Assembly: GCA_947649575.1 (NCBI GenBank)
Contig: CANSRZ010000005.1
Location: forward strand, 1 to 64,000
DNA: 64,000 nt
Reading direction: 5' to 3'
DNA from: an uncultured Clostridia bacterium
GTDB lineage: Bacteria > Bacillota > Clostridia > Christensenellales > UBA1242
In this document: positions 27,901-38,076 of the stretch, piece after piece
Numbering within the stretch: position 1 is the first letter of the stretch
Layout: each line of letters starts with the position of its first letter
Position numbers and translations under genes: made by a program
Notes under the pieces: model-generated
The model's database searches: none
What the model saw: the letters and a program-made list of their open reading frames with translations, nothing else
Told to the model about the DNA's origin: nothing

Positions 27901-30900
27901 TATAACTTTATTTTGGATTCTCAATATTTGGACGCTCAGGATTCTAATACAATTGTTGACATGTTTGGCGAAAATGGCATGTTGATATTGACATTTAGCG
28001 ATGCCTCTTCAATTCCAGGTTATATAGACGACATCGAACAATATGCAAATGCAATCAAAAATGTATTAAGAACAGCTAAAATTCAATCTATGACAGTTAA
28101 TCATAACTTTGGCAAAAATCATGATATGATTTTCAAAATTGTGGATGCTGGCAACACTGGTGTTGTAAACATCACAATGAACTTTACTTTCTTTGCAAAT
28201 GTAGCAACATCAGGCTCAACCACTTTGGGCACAACAGAAAACCCAATCTATGCGGCAACAAATTATTCTATTGGCAGTGGCAATGGAAGCATTAATATAA
28301 ATTATACAAACGCAGACACAAATGTTGGCGAAGTTGAAAAAAGCAAATCTGTTGCATTAAATGATATACTTTTAAAACAAATCAACAAAAATGGCACAGC
28401 CTATGTTGTTGACAATGGCGAAAGTGGCTATAAAATTGCTTTTGGAGATAGCAACAAAGATATTAGTTCTGCTACAATCACTGTTGTTGGCGGAGTTCCA
28501 GTATTTAGCTTTAATGATTTCTGGAATGAGAGAACATTAGAGTTTCCAGTTGTTTTCTATCTTGAAGAAACAGATAATGATTTTGCTCCTTTTGTTTCAT
28601 TAAACTTTACAATTACAAGAAATATTCAAGTTGTAAATAAAAAGATTGAGGACTCTCAAGAAAACAAGAAATATTATTTGATAGAAAGAAGCTCTGCTGA
28701 AAGTTCAAGCAGTCAGTCTAACAATATAAGAGATTATATTGATATTGACAGAATTGCGCCAAGCAGTGTCGCTGTTCCTGCTGATATCAGATTTACAATG
28801 CAAGAAAATCCTTTCTTCTCAATTGTAAATAATCAAGCAAACAATCAAGCAACTATTTTGAGAGATGAAACAAAATTCCCAGTATTCCCTTATGGCGAAA
28901 CGCAGTTGATTTATAACGTTACAGTGTCAATTGGTGAATCTGCAATTGGCAATGCAGACCTTGTATTTGATAGCGGAATAGACTATGCAGAGATTGCCAA
29001 CAGAATGCTTGCTGTGTCTAATGATGCAAACGGTGATCGTGTAGAAGAAACAGGCAAAGCAAAAGTTGAAACTTACAAAGGAGTAAATTATCTCAAATTG
29101 ACAGAGGGAGCTTGGGAAGTTGATAATAATTCTCAAGGTGCATTCTCAGGTTATAGAGTTAACTTTATAAGACAATATACTGACAAATCTTCTAATAATT
29201 CTATTGAGTATACTTCTATTGAATTTGGTAGAGACGAAACAGACACTGGCAATATTGCTTGCTCTTTCTATGGCTTTGACAATTCAGGCTTGTCTGGACT
29301 TGAAAACGAAGAAAATTTTGTAACCGTCAGAGTTGAAAACAGTGATAGAACATGGCAATATGTGCTTCTTATGCCAATCATAATTTCTCGCGTTGGCTCA
29401 ACTTATGCTGTTTATGATAACAATCAAGAGGCAACTTTGACTGACGTGTTGAATGATAATATTGAGCAGTTGATTGAAAAAGATAAATATATGACAGTTG
29501 ACGCAGGGGATGAAAACATTGTTGTTGCTTCTGAATATATAGATATCAATAATCCTTTTGGCGAAACTGCTCAAAAAGATGCAAAGATTTATTATTTTAA
29601 CAGCAATGGGCAAACAGGAATAATTCTTGAAGAAATCTTTGTTGAGGGCTATTCAAAAACTGGACTTGTCAAAGAAATTGACCACTCTCAAACTGCAACA
29701 AATGGCAATGTGATTTTAAAACTTAATCACCTTGTTGGCGGAGCAAACAATTTTGCTTATGTATTCTTAAAAGCAACAATCAGCGGAATTGGCAACTCTG
29801 GCGGAAGTTTTACTCAGGTTTATTATTATGTAGTCAGAGTTAGACCTGATACTGAACTTATTTCTGCAACTTATCCTTATGCTGACGGCGAAGAACATAT
29901 TTCAATTGATAAAAACGGACTTGGACAATTCAATTCAAAAACTATTGATTTGGATGAAAAATTTGATAAAACAACATTAGCACCAGATTCAACTCGCTAT
30001 ACAATCTCTGTGAATGGACAGGCAGGCGTTTATAAAGATTATCCAGTTTCACATTATGTTAAGAGCGTTAGCGAACAAGGCAGACCAATTGAAAATTGGC
30101 AAGATGTTATTGGTGTTGAATTTAATAATGAAAACAGAACTATGACTTTAAGACCTAAACAAGATGGCGTTTACACTATTGTTGTTACAAGGTCTTATCA
30201 AAATGTTGTTGGCGGTGAACTTGATTATACTTTCATTATAAATGAAGTTTCAAATTATAATCTTGAATTTGTTGACACAGCAATCACTCCTGCAAGAGAT
30301 GAGGTTAACACTTGGATTTGGAATGTAAATAGAAATTCTGCAGATGGACAAAGCCAGTTCCAGACAAGAATAAACCTTAGAGCAGGCGAGAATCAAACAA
30401 GCACAATCGTTGAGGGCGAACTTGCAATTAACGCTATTAATTATGAGGATGCTTGCGAAAAAATCGTTTATAACAATAAAAACAGTGTACAAGATGGAGT
30501 AAATCCTTACAGTTTACTAATTGAACTTCAAGATTATTTAAGTCAAGACCACTCAATTGATGTTTATCTTTACACAAAGTTTGGGCTTCTTGGCACGCTT
30601 AGAATAAACATTAAGGGAAGCGTTGAATTTACAGGAACTCAACTTGGCGAAGTTAATGCAGGCAAAGATGTTGACCTTAAAGATTTCTTAGGCCAAGATA
30701 AAAACAATGCTGAAAACGAGGCAGATAAAGATAGAGGCGTTAAGATTAACGGACAAAAAGCTATATATTTTGTTGGCGCAAATCCTGCTGATTCAGAAAC
30801 TCCTGATTATTATTACAACATAAAATCAGCAAAAATTATTGTTCAAGAAGAGCAAAAAATAAACGGTGAAACCATAATAGTTGAAAAAGAACTTGACAAT

Positions 30901-33900
30901 GTTAAATTTGCTAAGATTGAGAATGACAAATTAATCACTTACTCAAATGCAGAGGATAAAGAAATTACAATCAAATTTGAACTTAACATCTGCTTTAAAG
31001 ATGATAAGGGTAGATTGGTTGAAAAACTGTTTACTTTCAATCACAATGTAAAAATAGCAAAAGACTTAAAAAACAATGACCCAGCAGAGAGCGATATTGA
31101 CTTGTCTGGCAATCCAAACAGCACAAGAATTAACACTGTTAAACGCGCAGGCAATGTTATTGCAGGTGAGGAAATTGTTGTAACTGCAAATGAACTTTTT
31201 AATGCTGGCAACTTGCAAGCAACACAAAACGCATTCTTCTCATGGCGTGCAATCTCTGGCGGAGAAGCATTCAGTGCAGGCTCTTCTGCAGACATAACAC
31301 TTGAAGAACAGCAAGGCAAAATTGTTATCAAGACAAATGACATTGCAGAAAATACAAATTGCACAGCGCTTATCACAGTTTCACTTCGCGGAAACGCAAG
31401 TGAAGAAAGCACAGAATATTGTTCATTCTATGTGAAATATGAGTTCTTGGTTGAAAAGAACACTCTTATTGCAACAAATTATCCAGCTCCACAAGGGCAG
31501 GAACTTGATGTTGAATATATTAGTGACGAAACTATATTTAATGATTTCTTAACAGATTTCGTCAATGCACAAGCTCCATTTGTTAACACAAATGAAAGCG
31601 TAAACAAACCTTTAGACGCTGACAAAAACACAAAAGACTATGACGGCAACGGATTGTTCTCTCGCTTTGATATGAAATATAAGGTTAGAGGAGAAAATAA
31701 GTCAATTGGCTTTGCACCAATAGAAGATGCTAAGTTTGAAGTTAAAATTTCAAGCGCAAACAATGTTTCTATCAGAAAGGTTGTGGACGGACAAGAAGTT
31801 GATGTAGACTCAACAAATAAAGTTTTCTCAGACCAAGACGGAAACAATGTTGTGTTTGAAAACAGAGATGGAATGACTCCAGTTGGTGAATTTGGAATTA
31901 AGTTATATATCGGCAATTGGCGAGAAGTTACATCTTCAACAGGTGAAAAATATTACACAGCCGTTTCTGACGGAACTCAGTCAACAGTGACCTTTATGAT
32001 CACTTGCAATGAAGTTGTTAACTATTACACAATTGTGATTGTGGAAGATGCTTATACTCTTGCAATCAACACAGTTAACAATAATGTTACAGATCAAGGT
32101 GAAATTTTCTATGTTGACAACTTGACAAAATCTGCAAAGATTTTTGAGGCTGACAGAATGGCTACTTTCACTGTTAAACGTGCATCTGAAAATGGTCAGA
32201 TTGGTACAATTATCAAAACTCCATATAAAATGTTGTTTGAAAGCGTAAAAGATGAAGAAGTTGATAACAAACGCGATTCGGTTTACGCATATAAATATGT
32301 GGACTTGCAATTGTCAGATGTCAATATTGGTCAGGCAATTAATGTTGACCTTGGCGAGCCTTTTACAGACTATAACTTTGTTGGACTTTATGTTGCAGAC
32401 AAATTTGCAACTGAGTGGGAAAACTATGTTAACAGCATTGGCTCAACTAAGCCGGAAAATAATCCTGGCTATGCTTATGAGAGATTTACAACATCAGCAA
32501 CAAATTATGATTCTCAAATATTTAGTCAAACTCCAACACTTATTTCAAGACTTGACCTTAGATATAACAATATTAAAGTTGACTATGAAAAATATGCAAG
32601 CACATTGAAAGTTAAAGAAAATGACAATGATGAGGGCATTTCTGCAGGTAATTATGAAGTTCAAGCAGAAAATATTGATAAGTATTTGCAAATTTCTAAA
32701 TTTAGCTTTACTTATCCATATAAGCTTGCTTCAAGTTCAACTACAAAAGAAGTTAAATATGAAGAAAAACCTATTGATATTCGAGGCGTAACTTATTCTT
32801 ATTGCATATCAGTTGACGTTCAAGTTGATGAGGCAATTGAGTTTGTTGAAAAAACTCAGATTGTTGATGGTCAAGAAGTTAAAACTATTACTGCAAACAG
32901 CGAAAGTACAAATGATATTTATGCATATCAAACTCAAAACTTGATTGCAGGTTTAGGGGTTCGTCATCCAAGCTCAGTTAGCAAGCAGTTGGTTTCTGCT
33001 GATGACCTTAAGAGCGAAAACATTGATATTAACCTTGAAATTATGGGCTTGAATGGTGTTTGGCCAACTAATGACGCTTATATTGACGCTATCAGAAATA
33101 TTTACGACCGCAGTGGCGTTACAAACTTTGAGCCTCAGGCAGATAGAAGCAATTCGCTTACAACTTACCTTGAAATTTCTCCAGTTCTGTTTGAAGTTTC
33201 AACAGGTGAAAATACTCCTCGCGATGAAACTATTGACTGGCAAATCAGAGGTTCAGGGGCAAGCAATCAAGGCAATCATGTTATCTTGCATATGAACTAT
33301 GAAGTTAAGGTTACAATTAATGGCGAGCCTAAGACATTCTCAAAAGATTTCTATATTGTTATGAAAGTGTTGCCTGACTATGAAATCACTTATCTTAAAG
33401 TTGGAACGGCGACTCCTGATAATGACGGAAACATAACAAACGCAGGCGAAACAACTATTTATACTATAAGTGAACTTACTACAAATCCTGGTGGCGGGGC
33501 AGGCGAGAATTATGTTAATACAATTCTTGCAAGCAATAGTAACAACGATAATAAGATTGTTTCTGTTGTTCATAAAAATGACCCATCTAAACTTGAAGTT
33601 GGCGCTCAAGGATTTACTTATACTATGAAAATTAATGACACAGATGCAAATGATGAAACAATAACTTATAACAAAGATTTGAACGTTAAATCAAAATTGG
33701 CAAGAATGATTACCACAGGCAATCATTGGAGTGCAAATATTTCTAATAATGTTCAACTTCAACCTGAATACAAATGGACAAGTTCAAATGATAATGACAG
33801 CATTGTTATTATTGCAAAAGAAGTTAAATTTGGTGTTCAATATTACAGATTAACCGCTGTTGATATGTTTGGCTTTAAGTTTGATGTTTGCTTTGCATTG

Positions 33901-36564
33901 TCAAATGTATCTCAAATTAATCCAGCAATCAACTTTGGCAATGACTATTTGCTTGAGGGTGACAGCTTTGATATCGGAACTTATTACAACAAAATCACTC
34001 TTACACCCCAAGACAAGATAAAATCTGGCGAAAATGAAGACAAAATTCCGCTTGTGTCAACTGAGGAAGAGGGCAGAGCGCAGAGTGAAAACGTTTCAAA
34101 AGTTATGAATATTTCAAATTTGACAGCCTATGGATATGATAAACCTTTATATGCCCCAACACCAAATGCAGATGGGGTAACTCCTGAAAATTATGGTACA
34201 TTCTTTACAGGAACAGATTCTAACAACTTGAACGAATTAAACAGCGCATATGTTCTAGTTGATGCGGCAAATAAGTCGTTCTATAAAAATATTCCGATCT
34301 TCTTGCAATTGAGAGTTACTTCAATCAAACTTTATTATAACAAGAAGTTTGTGGGCGAAGTTGTGCTTAATAATGAACAGAAAGCAACAACATTTAACGA
34401 AAAAATCGCATCAAGTGCAGGCATACACTTGTTTAAAGATGCAGAACATGATGCTGGTTTTGAAGATGCAAAAGCAAGATATTTGATGCCAAGATTGCCA
34501 GGATATATCTATGGTTCTAGAAGTGATCAAGAGTTAGAGATGGTTGTCGCTCTTGGATATAATTCAAGCTTATCTCATGGCGGTTCTCTTGAATCAGGCG
34601 CAAATTATGAAGAAACTTATGATCTTAGAACATCAGTAACAGTGCGCAGATCAACTAACATTGTTGACAGAGTTAACAATGTTGTTCGTGACGGACAAAC
34701 CTTTGACGTTAAGGACTATATGAATGTATCTCAAACAACTGGCAACAAGACAACAATGTTTACTGCAAATCAATATGCAATTTATGATGATGCATTGGCA
34801 GTGACAACTCCTGCAAACAGTAATACAGAGTTTAAGTTGACAATCACAAAGACTGTTACAGATAAAAATGATCAAGGAGAAGTTACAGGATCACACCAAG
34901 AAACTGTAATTGAAAATAGATCTGTATTCTGCGTGAATAACAATTCTTATGCAAGTACAGACTATCTGTCACTTTCTGATTTGGCAGAAGTAACGCTTGA
35001 TAAAACTGCTAAGTTTACAATAACTGGCGTTACAGTTAAAGGCAACAATGAAAGCGAAAGCGCAATCATCAAATATGCAGGAAATATAGTAAATACTGAT
35101 GTTGAAACTTCATTAACTAGACTTGATGGCAAAGCTGGCAAATCTAATGCTGATGATGTTATTAATATTGAAGATTCTCGCAAATTGTATAATAATTCAG
35201 TGAATATCACCAAGTCTTATCTTGTGAGCGTGAACACAACAGCAACAACGGGCGAAGAATCAGAAAATTCTCAATATGATGCAAATGCCGAAACTGTTGA
35301 ATATAGATATCCAAGAACATATATGGTGACAGGTTTCTATTACTCATTGAACTATAATTACACTGGTCTTAACCAAATAGTTGATGATTATTTGGAAGTT
35401 GCAGGTGCTGACGGCTCAATCAGTGGAAATAATGTTGAATATATCATTCCGCTAATGGGTTGGACAAAAGGCATGGAACTTACAACAGCTGTCCGCACTT
35501 CAAGTGGAATAAGCACAGCAGTTTATGACACATTCAGTGAAGCAAGCACTGAAAAATTGTATTTTGAAATCACAACCACAACGGTTGGAGGAACTCAAAC
35601 TTCAGGTGCTGCGACAATTGATGAAGATGGAACTATCAGAACAAATCAACGTTTTGATATCAATTCTCACTATATCACAGTTGCAATCAAACAAAAGGTT
35701 TCTGGACTTGATGGTAGATATGCAAACAAAGCAACTGATCAAGACTTTGATTTGACAAGAACAAGAACATTCTCATTCAGATTAAGACCAAAAGCGACAG
35801 ACGCTGACAGTATAACTCTTGGCGAGATAAGCAGTTTGATTAAGTCTGAGGGAAATGAATATACTCTTGCATTAAGACATAGAAGTTATGTTAATGGCGA
35901 TATTAAGTATGAAAACAGACTTGTTAACTTTACTGCAAGCGGTTTGGGAAATGTAAAAGCATATATCACAAACACGACCTTGTGGGCAGGCGAAAGCGCA
36001 ACAGGTGTTAATGAAACTTCTAATTCAGGCACATTTGACGGAGTTTATATTGATAAACCTGATAAAGGTGGTATATCATTTACTTCAAGATATGTAAGAG
36101 GCAAAACATTCACCTCAGATGAAGTGCTTGTTAAATTTATTAAAGATCAAACATATTCTAATGCAATAGTAACAAGTACTGATTACGAAAATCCTACACT
36201 AGGCACATATTATTTTGATAAGAGCGAGGGAAAAGCTCATGCTACAGGAAATGAGGGCTCGGATGACGAATATGAAATTATGAGTTTCCCTGCAGGCACA
36301 TTGCATTATGAACAAAGAATCTTGTTAAGCTCAAATCTTAATGCGGTGGGGAAAGCCAATACAACAGGTTTAGTTGAATTTAAGAATGAGCCTCCTAAAA
36401 CTGTTCAAACTGTTCTTGCAAAGACTTGTTATAAGGTTTTTGAAGATGAAGAGCAAAAACTGGTAACATACATTTTTAGAGATTATACTGGCATATACTA
36501 CACAATTCTTTCTAACTTTGCGATTGTGGATGCAAATTCACTTTCGCAAAGGGTGGAAAGTTAG
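24958..36564 (+). CDS. Giant (3868 aa) membrane-anchored, presumably extracellular protein
   Basis: Single uninterrupted ORF, AAAGGAG RBS, N-terminal signal/anchor (WKTILVVIASVVFVAGATVGGVYLAGG), T/N/S/V-rich beta-type composition. Confidence 0.9.
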   Translation: MKKWAIWKTILVVIASVVFVAGATVGGVYLAGGFKTKYINPDRISFVIDEKFFNAEYAQYEISGSDENLTFNAVIEGEKEGDEITQKTVTLDLDGGRIDYEKKTVRNNVVVVPREVTIGEPFTITLNRQPLRISASGEISFNEQDALLYNQQGLPVPWVVGGLTTITARAENEEVYTTVNLAVDTPVYSIHNTAVNNDGREVDQLTINETFDIKTVFYPAESAYLFNDRTNDRVENKRVRRAFYETVTNNIRAEFDEEFNRYFSAVNVSTGNRLNAYAFRDATAQIENINQITNDLAGDLSAIYSRLVSLLNGGQVSVASGSLIVDINRASIKTFSIGYAGSSYNMYAGEDFVLTMTRTPYANATLDAKVISSNNNEELPSMLRNIAINFEYSIDNGQTYQDASRVLDILGGEQVEIEDKTYYLSDTTPKDPRYCFWTLRTNGEYEIRMTVVLLIEVEGQEGVYSLFKDDGTVISSNVTLYTEIKEDEPVKWANDDPINITLDFNGTSTKPASRTLSNLVSIPQNNIYKTPQFFAHFANGTTSEEIEKILGKGNADLSPDNINHNGTYQFGNSEMTLYPVSNELTVYDIGRFELYYATVQTVGNKYVIDDDNRYVIVQPVATPLNVIVTKTLYQDSISGMTHKTSMELEEGLTNYYFHSGSADTIELTFQIVDDSYAIFAEKLGQNRIEFNMLAYNADNELVSINEHFNNLDINSIVYDEEEKTVTYILTIKSTFNEVLSDLRIVSASLKDLDNDALAPWIFDFTENYYLYTPIPETIDFAVKDFQAGDYQQNIEINQTLSNDADANLTIRYEVTDAQTGRKEVREYKSVKEFVEQNINVIIADQHGNTSIFEDDWIFVTDYANIVRILPGGKEFAFSSTEGEQSANIYVRYSGSEKALASDIKLSLTVNSSGIQRIEYDNSTEIGSTADLIASDSLDVISIGKYGSNKIHQGETSANNVIDLYKLVTLYLDASTEYLGKNYNFILDSQYLDAQDSNTIVDMFGENGMLILTFSDASSIPGYIDDIEQYANAIKNVLRTAKIQSMTVNHNFGKNHDMIFKIVDAGNTGVVNITMNFTFFANVATSGSTTLGTTENPIYAATNYSIGSGNGSININYTNADTNVGEVEKSKSVALNDILLKQINKNGTAYVVDNGESGYKIAFGDSNKDISSATITVVGGVPVFSFNDFWNERTLEFPVVFYLEETDNDFAPFVSLNFTITRNIQVVNKKIEDSQENKKYYLIERSSAESSSSQSNNIRDYIDIDRIAPSSVAVPADIRFTMQENPFFSIVNNQANNQATILRDETKFPVFPYGETQLIYNVTVSIGESAIGNADLVFDSGIDYAEIANRMLAVSNDANGDRVEETGKAKVETYKGVNYLKLTEGAWEVDNNSQGAFSGYRVNFIRQYTDKSSNNSIEYTSIEFGRDETDTGNIACSFYGFDNSGLSGLENEENFVTVRVENSDRTWQYVLLMPIIISRVGSTYAVYDNNQEATLTDVLNDNIEQLIEKDKYMTVDAGDENIVVASEYIDINNPFGETAQKDAKIYYFNSNGQTGIILEEIFVEGYSKTGLVKEIDHSQTATNGNVILKLNHLVGGANNFAYVFLKATISGIGNSGGSFTQVYYYVVRVRPDTELISATYPYADGEEHISIDKNGLGQFNSKTIDLDEKFDKTTLAPDSTRYTISVNGQAGVYKDYPVSHYVKSVSEQGRPIENWQDVIGVEFNNENRTMTLRPKQDGVYTIVVTRSYQNVVGGELDYTFIINEVSNYNLEFVDTAITPARDEVNTWIWNVNRNSADGQSQFQTRINLRAGENQTSTIVEGELAINAINYEDACEKIVYNNKNSVQDGVNPYSLLIELQDYLSQDHSIDVYLYTKFGLLGTLRINIKGSVEFTGTQLGEVNAGKDVDLKDFLGQDKNNAENEADKDRGVKINGQKAIYFVGANPADSETPDYYYNIKSAKIIVQEEQKINGETIIVEKELDNVKFAKIENDKLITYSNAEDKEITIKFELNICFKDDKGRLVEKLFTFNHNVKIAKDLKNNDPAESDIDLSGNPNSTRINTVKRAGNVIAGEEIVVTANELFNAGNLQATQNAFFSWRAISGGEAFSAGSSADITLEEQQGKIVIKTNDIAENTNCTALITVSLRGNASEESTEYCSFYVKYEFLVEKNTLIATNYPAPQGQELDVEYISDETIFNDFLTDFVNAQAPFVNTNESVNKPLDADKNTKDYDGNGLFSRFDMKYKVRGENKSIGFAPIEDAKFEVKISSANNVSIRKVVDGQEVDVDSTNKVFSDQDGNNVVFENRDGMTPVGEFGIKLYIGNWREVTSSTGEKYYTAVSDGTQSTVTFMITCNEVVNYYTIVIVEDAYTLAINTVNNNVTDQGEIFYVDNLTKSAKIFEADRMATFTVKRASENGQIGTIIKTPYKMLFESVKDEEVDNKRDSVYAYKYVDLQLSDVNIGQAINVDLGEPFTDYNFVGLYVADKFATEWENYVNSIGSTKPENNPGYAYERFTTSATNYDSQIFSQTPTLISRLDLRYNNIKVDYEKYASTLKVKENDNDEGISAGNYEVQAENIDKYLQISKFSFTYPYKLASSSTTKEVKYEEKPIDIRGVTYSYCISVDVQVDEAIEFVEKTQIVDGQEVKTITANSESTNDIYAYQTQNLIAGLGVRHPSSVSKQLVSADDLKSENIDINLEIMGLNGVWPTNDAYIDAIRNIYDRSGVTNFEPQADRSNSLTTYLEISPVLFEVSTGENTPRDETIDWQIRGSGASNQGNHVILHMNYEVKVTINGEPKTFSKDFYIVMKVLPDYEITYLKVGTATPDNDGNITNAGETTIYTISELTTNPGGGAGENYVNTILASNSNNDNKIVSVVHKNDPSKLEVGAQGFTYTMKINDTDANDETITYNKDLNVKSKLARMITTGNHWSANISNNVQLQPEYKWTSSNDNDSIVIIAKEVKFGVQYYRLTAVDMFGFKFDVCFALSNVSQINPAINFGNDYLLEGDSFDIGTYYNKITLTPQDKIKSGENEDKIPLVSTEEEGRAQSENVSKVMNISNLTAYGYDKPLYAPTPNADGVTPENYGTFFTGTDSNNLNELNSAYVLVDAANKSFYKNIPIFLQLRVTSIKLYYNKKFVGEVVLNNEQKATTFNEKIASSAGIHLFKDAEHDAGFEDAKARYLMPRLPGYIYGSRSDQELEMVVALGYNSSLSHGGSLESGANYEETYDLRTSVTVRRSTNIVDRVNNVVRDGQTFDVKDYMNVSQTTGNKTTMFTANQYAIYDDALAVTTPANSNTEFKLTITKTVTDKNDQGEVTGSHQETVIENRSVFCVNNNSYASTDYLSLSDLAEVTLDKTAKFTITGVTVKGNNESESAIIKYAGNIVNTDVETSLTRLDGKAGKSNADDVINIEDSRKLYNNSVNITKSYLVSVNTTATTGEESENSQYDANAETVEYRYPRTYMVTGFYYSLNYNYTGLNQIVDDYLEVAGADGSISGNNVEYIIPLMGWTKGMELTTAVRTSSGISTAVYDTFSEASTEKLYFEITTTTVGGTQTSGAATIDEDGTIRTNQRFDINSHYITVAIKQKVSGLDGRYANKATDQDFDLTRTRTFSFRLRPKATDADSITLGEISSLIKSEGNEYTLALRHRSYVNGDIKYENRLVNFTASGLGNVKAYITNTTLWAGESATGVNETSNSGTFDGVYIDKPDKGGISFTSRYVRGKTFTSDEVLVKFIKDQTYSNAIVTSTDYENPTLGTYYFDKSEGKAHATGNEGSDDEYEIMSFPAGTLHYEQRILLSSNLNAVGKANTTGLVEFKNEPPKTVQTVLAKTCYKVFEDEEQKLVTYIFRDYTGIYYTILSNFAIVDANSLSQRVES

Positions 36565-36573
36565 CGAGGGCTT

Positions 36574-38028
36574 ATGTATAACTGGATTTTGATTGTCATG
36601 ACTGTTGTCGCTTCTATGAACTTTCTGCTTCTTATCGCCATGGTTTTCTTGGAACAAAGAAAGCCACAAACAATCATTTCATGGCTTACAATTCTAACAT
36701 TTTTGCCAATATTAGGCTTTATCTTATATGTCATATTCGGCAGTGGGCTTAGCGTAAGAACTAGGCGAATGATAAAGAAAAAGGATATCTCAGAACGAGA
36801 TATCCTTAAAAATATTGACGGAATTCATAACCTTAAAAATGCTAAGGTTGAAAGCATAACCGAAAAGGATAGGCATATCATCAATTATTGCTATAATTAT
36901 GGTGCTTATCCTTGCCCGGGGAGCGATGTGCAAATTTTTAATAACGGCATAGAAAAAATTACTTCTCTAAAACAAGATTTGCTTAATGCAAAGCATTCTA
37001 TCAATATGGAATATTATATTTTTGCAAATGACAAAATTGGCAGAGAAATAATGAATATTTTATGCCAAAAAGCTCGTGAGGGTGTTGAGGTTAGACTCAT
37101 TTATGACTCGATTGGCTCACGCAAAGCGCCACGTAGGTTTTTCAGAAAACTTACAAAAGCGGGTGGAAAAGTTGCAGAATTTTTCCCACCATTTATGCAT
37201 ATAAGGCTTATAAATCTTAAACTGAACTATAGAAATCACAGAAAAATTGTTGTGATTGACGGCAAAATTGGCTATACTGGCGGAATTAACATTCGCGACG
37301 ATCATCTTGGACTTGACAGCAAGTTAAGCCCATGGCGAGATACGCATATTCGCATTGTGGGCTCTGGTGTTTATGGCTTGCAGAATATCTTTATTGATGA
37401 TTGGCGTTACAGCAAAAAAGAAAGCGTGCCACCCAAATATTATATTGATAAAGGCTACTTTCCAAGCCCTGAAATTAAAGGGGATGTAACTGTTCAGATT
37501 TTGTCGTCAGGTCCATATATGCCTGTGCAGAAAATCAAGGAAGCTTTTATCAAACTTATTGCAACGGCGGAAAAACGATTATACATTCAAACACCATATT
37601 TTATCCCTGATGATGCTTTTATGGGCGCAATCAGGATCGCTGTTATGAGTGGCGTTGATGTAAGGGTTATGGTTCCAAGCAAGCCTGACAAAAAGTCGGT
37701 TTATTATGTTACATTGTCTTACCTTAAAGAACTTGTTGAAATGGGCGTAAAAGTTTATCTTTATCAAGGATTTTTGCATAGTAAAACAATTATTGTGGAT
37801 GATAACAAATTGTCAATTGGTACATGCAATCTTGACAATCGCTCATTCGGTTTGAATTTTGAGGATACTGCAATTATGTATTCTGAGAAACTTAACAAAA
37901 AGTATCAGGAAGCATTTGCCAAGGATGTGAAAAACTCTTTTGAGGTAGGTCTAAGCTATTTCAAAAAGAAGCGTTGGCTGACCAAGATTTTGCAAGCGAT
38001 TTTCCGTTTGCTAGCTCCGTTGTTTTAA
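36574..38028 (+). CDS. cls: Cardiolipin synthase (phospholipase D family)
   Basis: Two HKD motifs: HRKIVVIDGKIGYTGGINI and HSKTIIVDDNKLSIGTCNLDNRSF. Confidence 0.95.
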   Translation: MYNWILIVMTVVASMNFLLLIAMVFLEQRKPQTIISWLTILTFLPILGFILYVIFGSGLSVRTRRMIKKKDISERDILKNIDGIHNLKNAKVESITEKDRHIINYCYNYGAYPCPGSDVQIFNNGIEKITSLKQDLLNAKHSINMEYYIFANDKIGREIMNILCQKAREGVEVRLIYDSIGSRKAPRRFFRKLTKAGGKVAEFFPPFMHIRLINLKLNYRNHRKIVVIDGKIGYTGGINIRDDHLGLDSKLSPWRDTHIRIVGSGVYGLQNIFIDDWRYSKKESVPPKYYIDKGYFPSPEIKGDVTVQILSSGPYMPVQKIKEAFIKLIATAEKRLYIQTPYFIPDDAFMGAIRIAVMSGVDVRVMVPSKPDKKSVYYVTLSYLKELVEMGVKVYLYQGFLHSKTIIVDDNKLSIGTCNLDNRSFGLNFEDTAIMYSEKLNKKYQEAFAKDVKNSFEVGLSYFKKKRWLTKILQAIFRLLAPLF

Positions 38029-38041
38029 AATTTATGCAAAT

Positions 38042-38067
38042 AAAAAAAGCGCAATTGCGCTTTTTTT
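38042..38067. terminator. Bidirectional terminator between convergent genes
   Basis: AAAAAAAGCGCAATTGCGCTTTTTTT. Confidence 0.85.
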
Positions 38068-38076
38068 ATTTTAAAC

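Noticed and set aside
31041-31412. Minus-strand ORFs inside the giant gene (31041, 31638, 31981, 34962 and others)
   Set aside because: Antisense shadow ORFs with no RBS or recognisable family; the plus-strand ORF is continuous over 11.6 kb.
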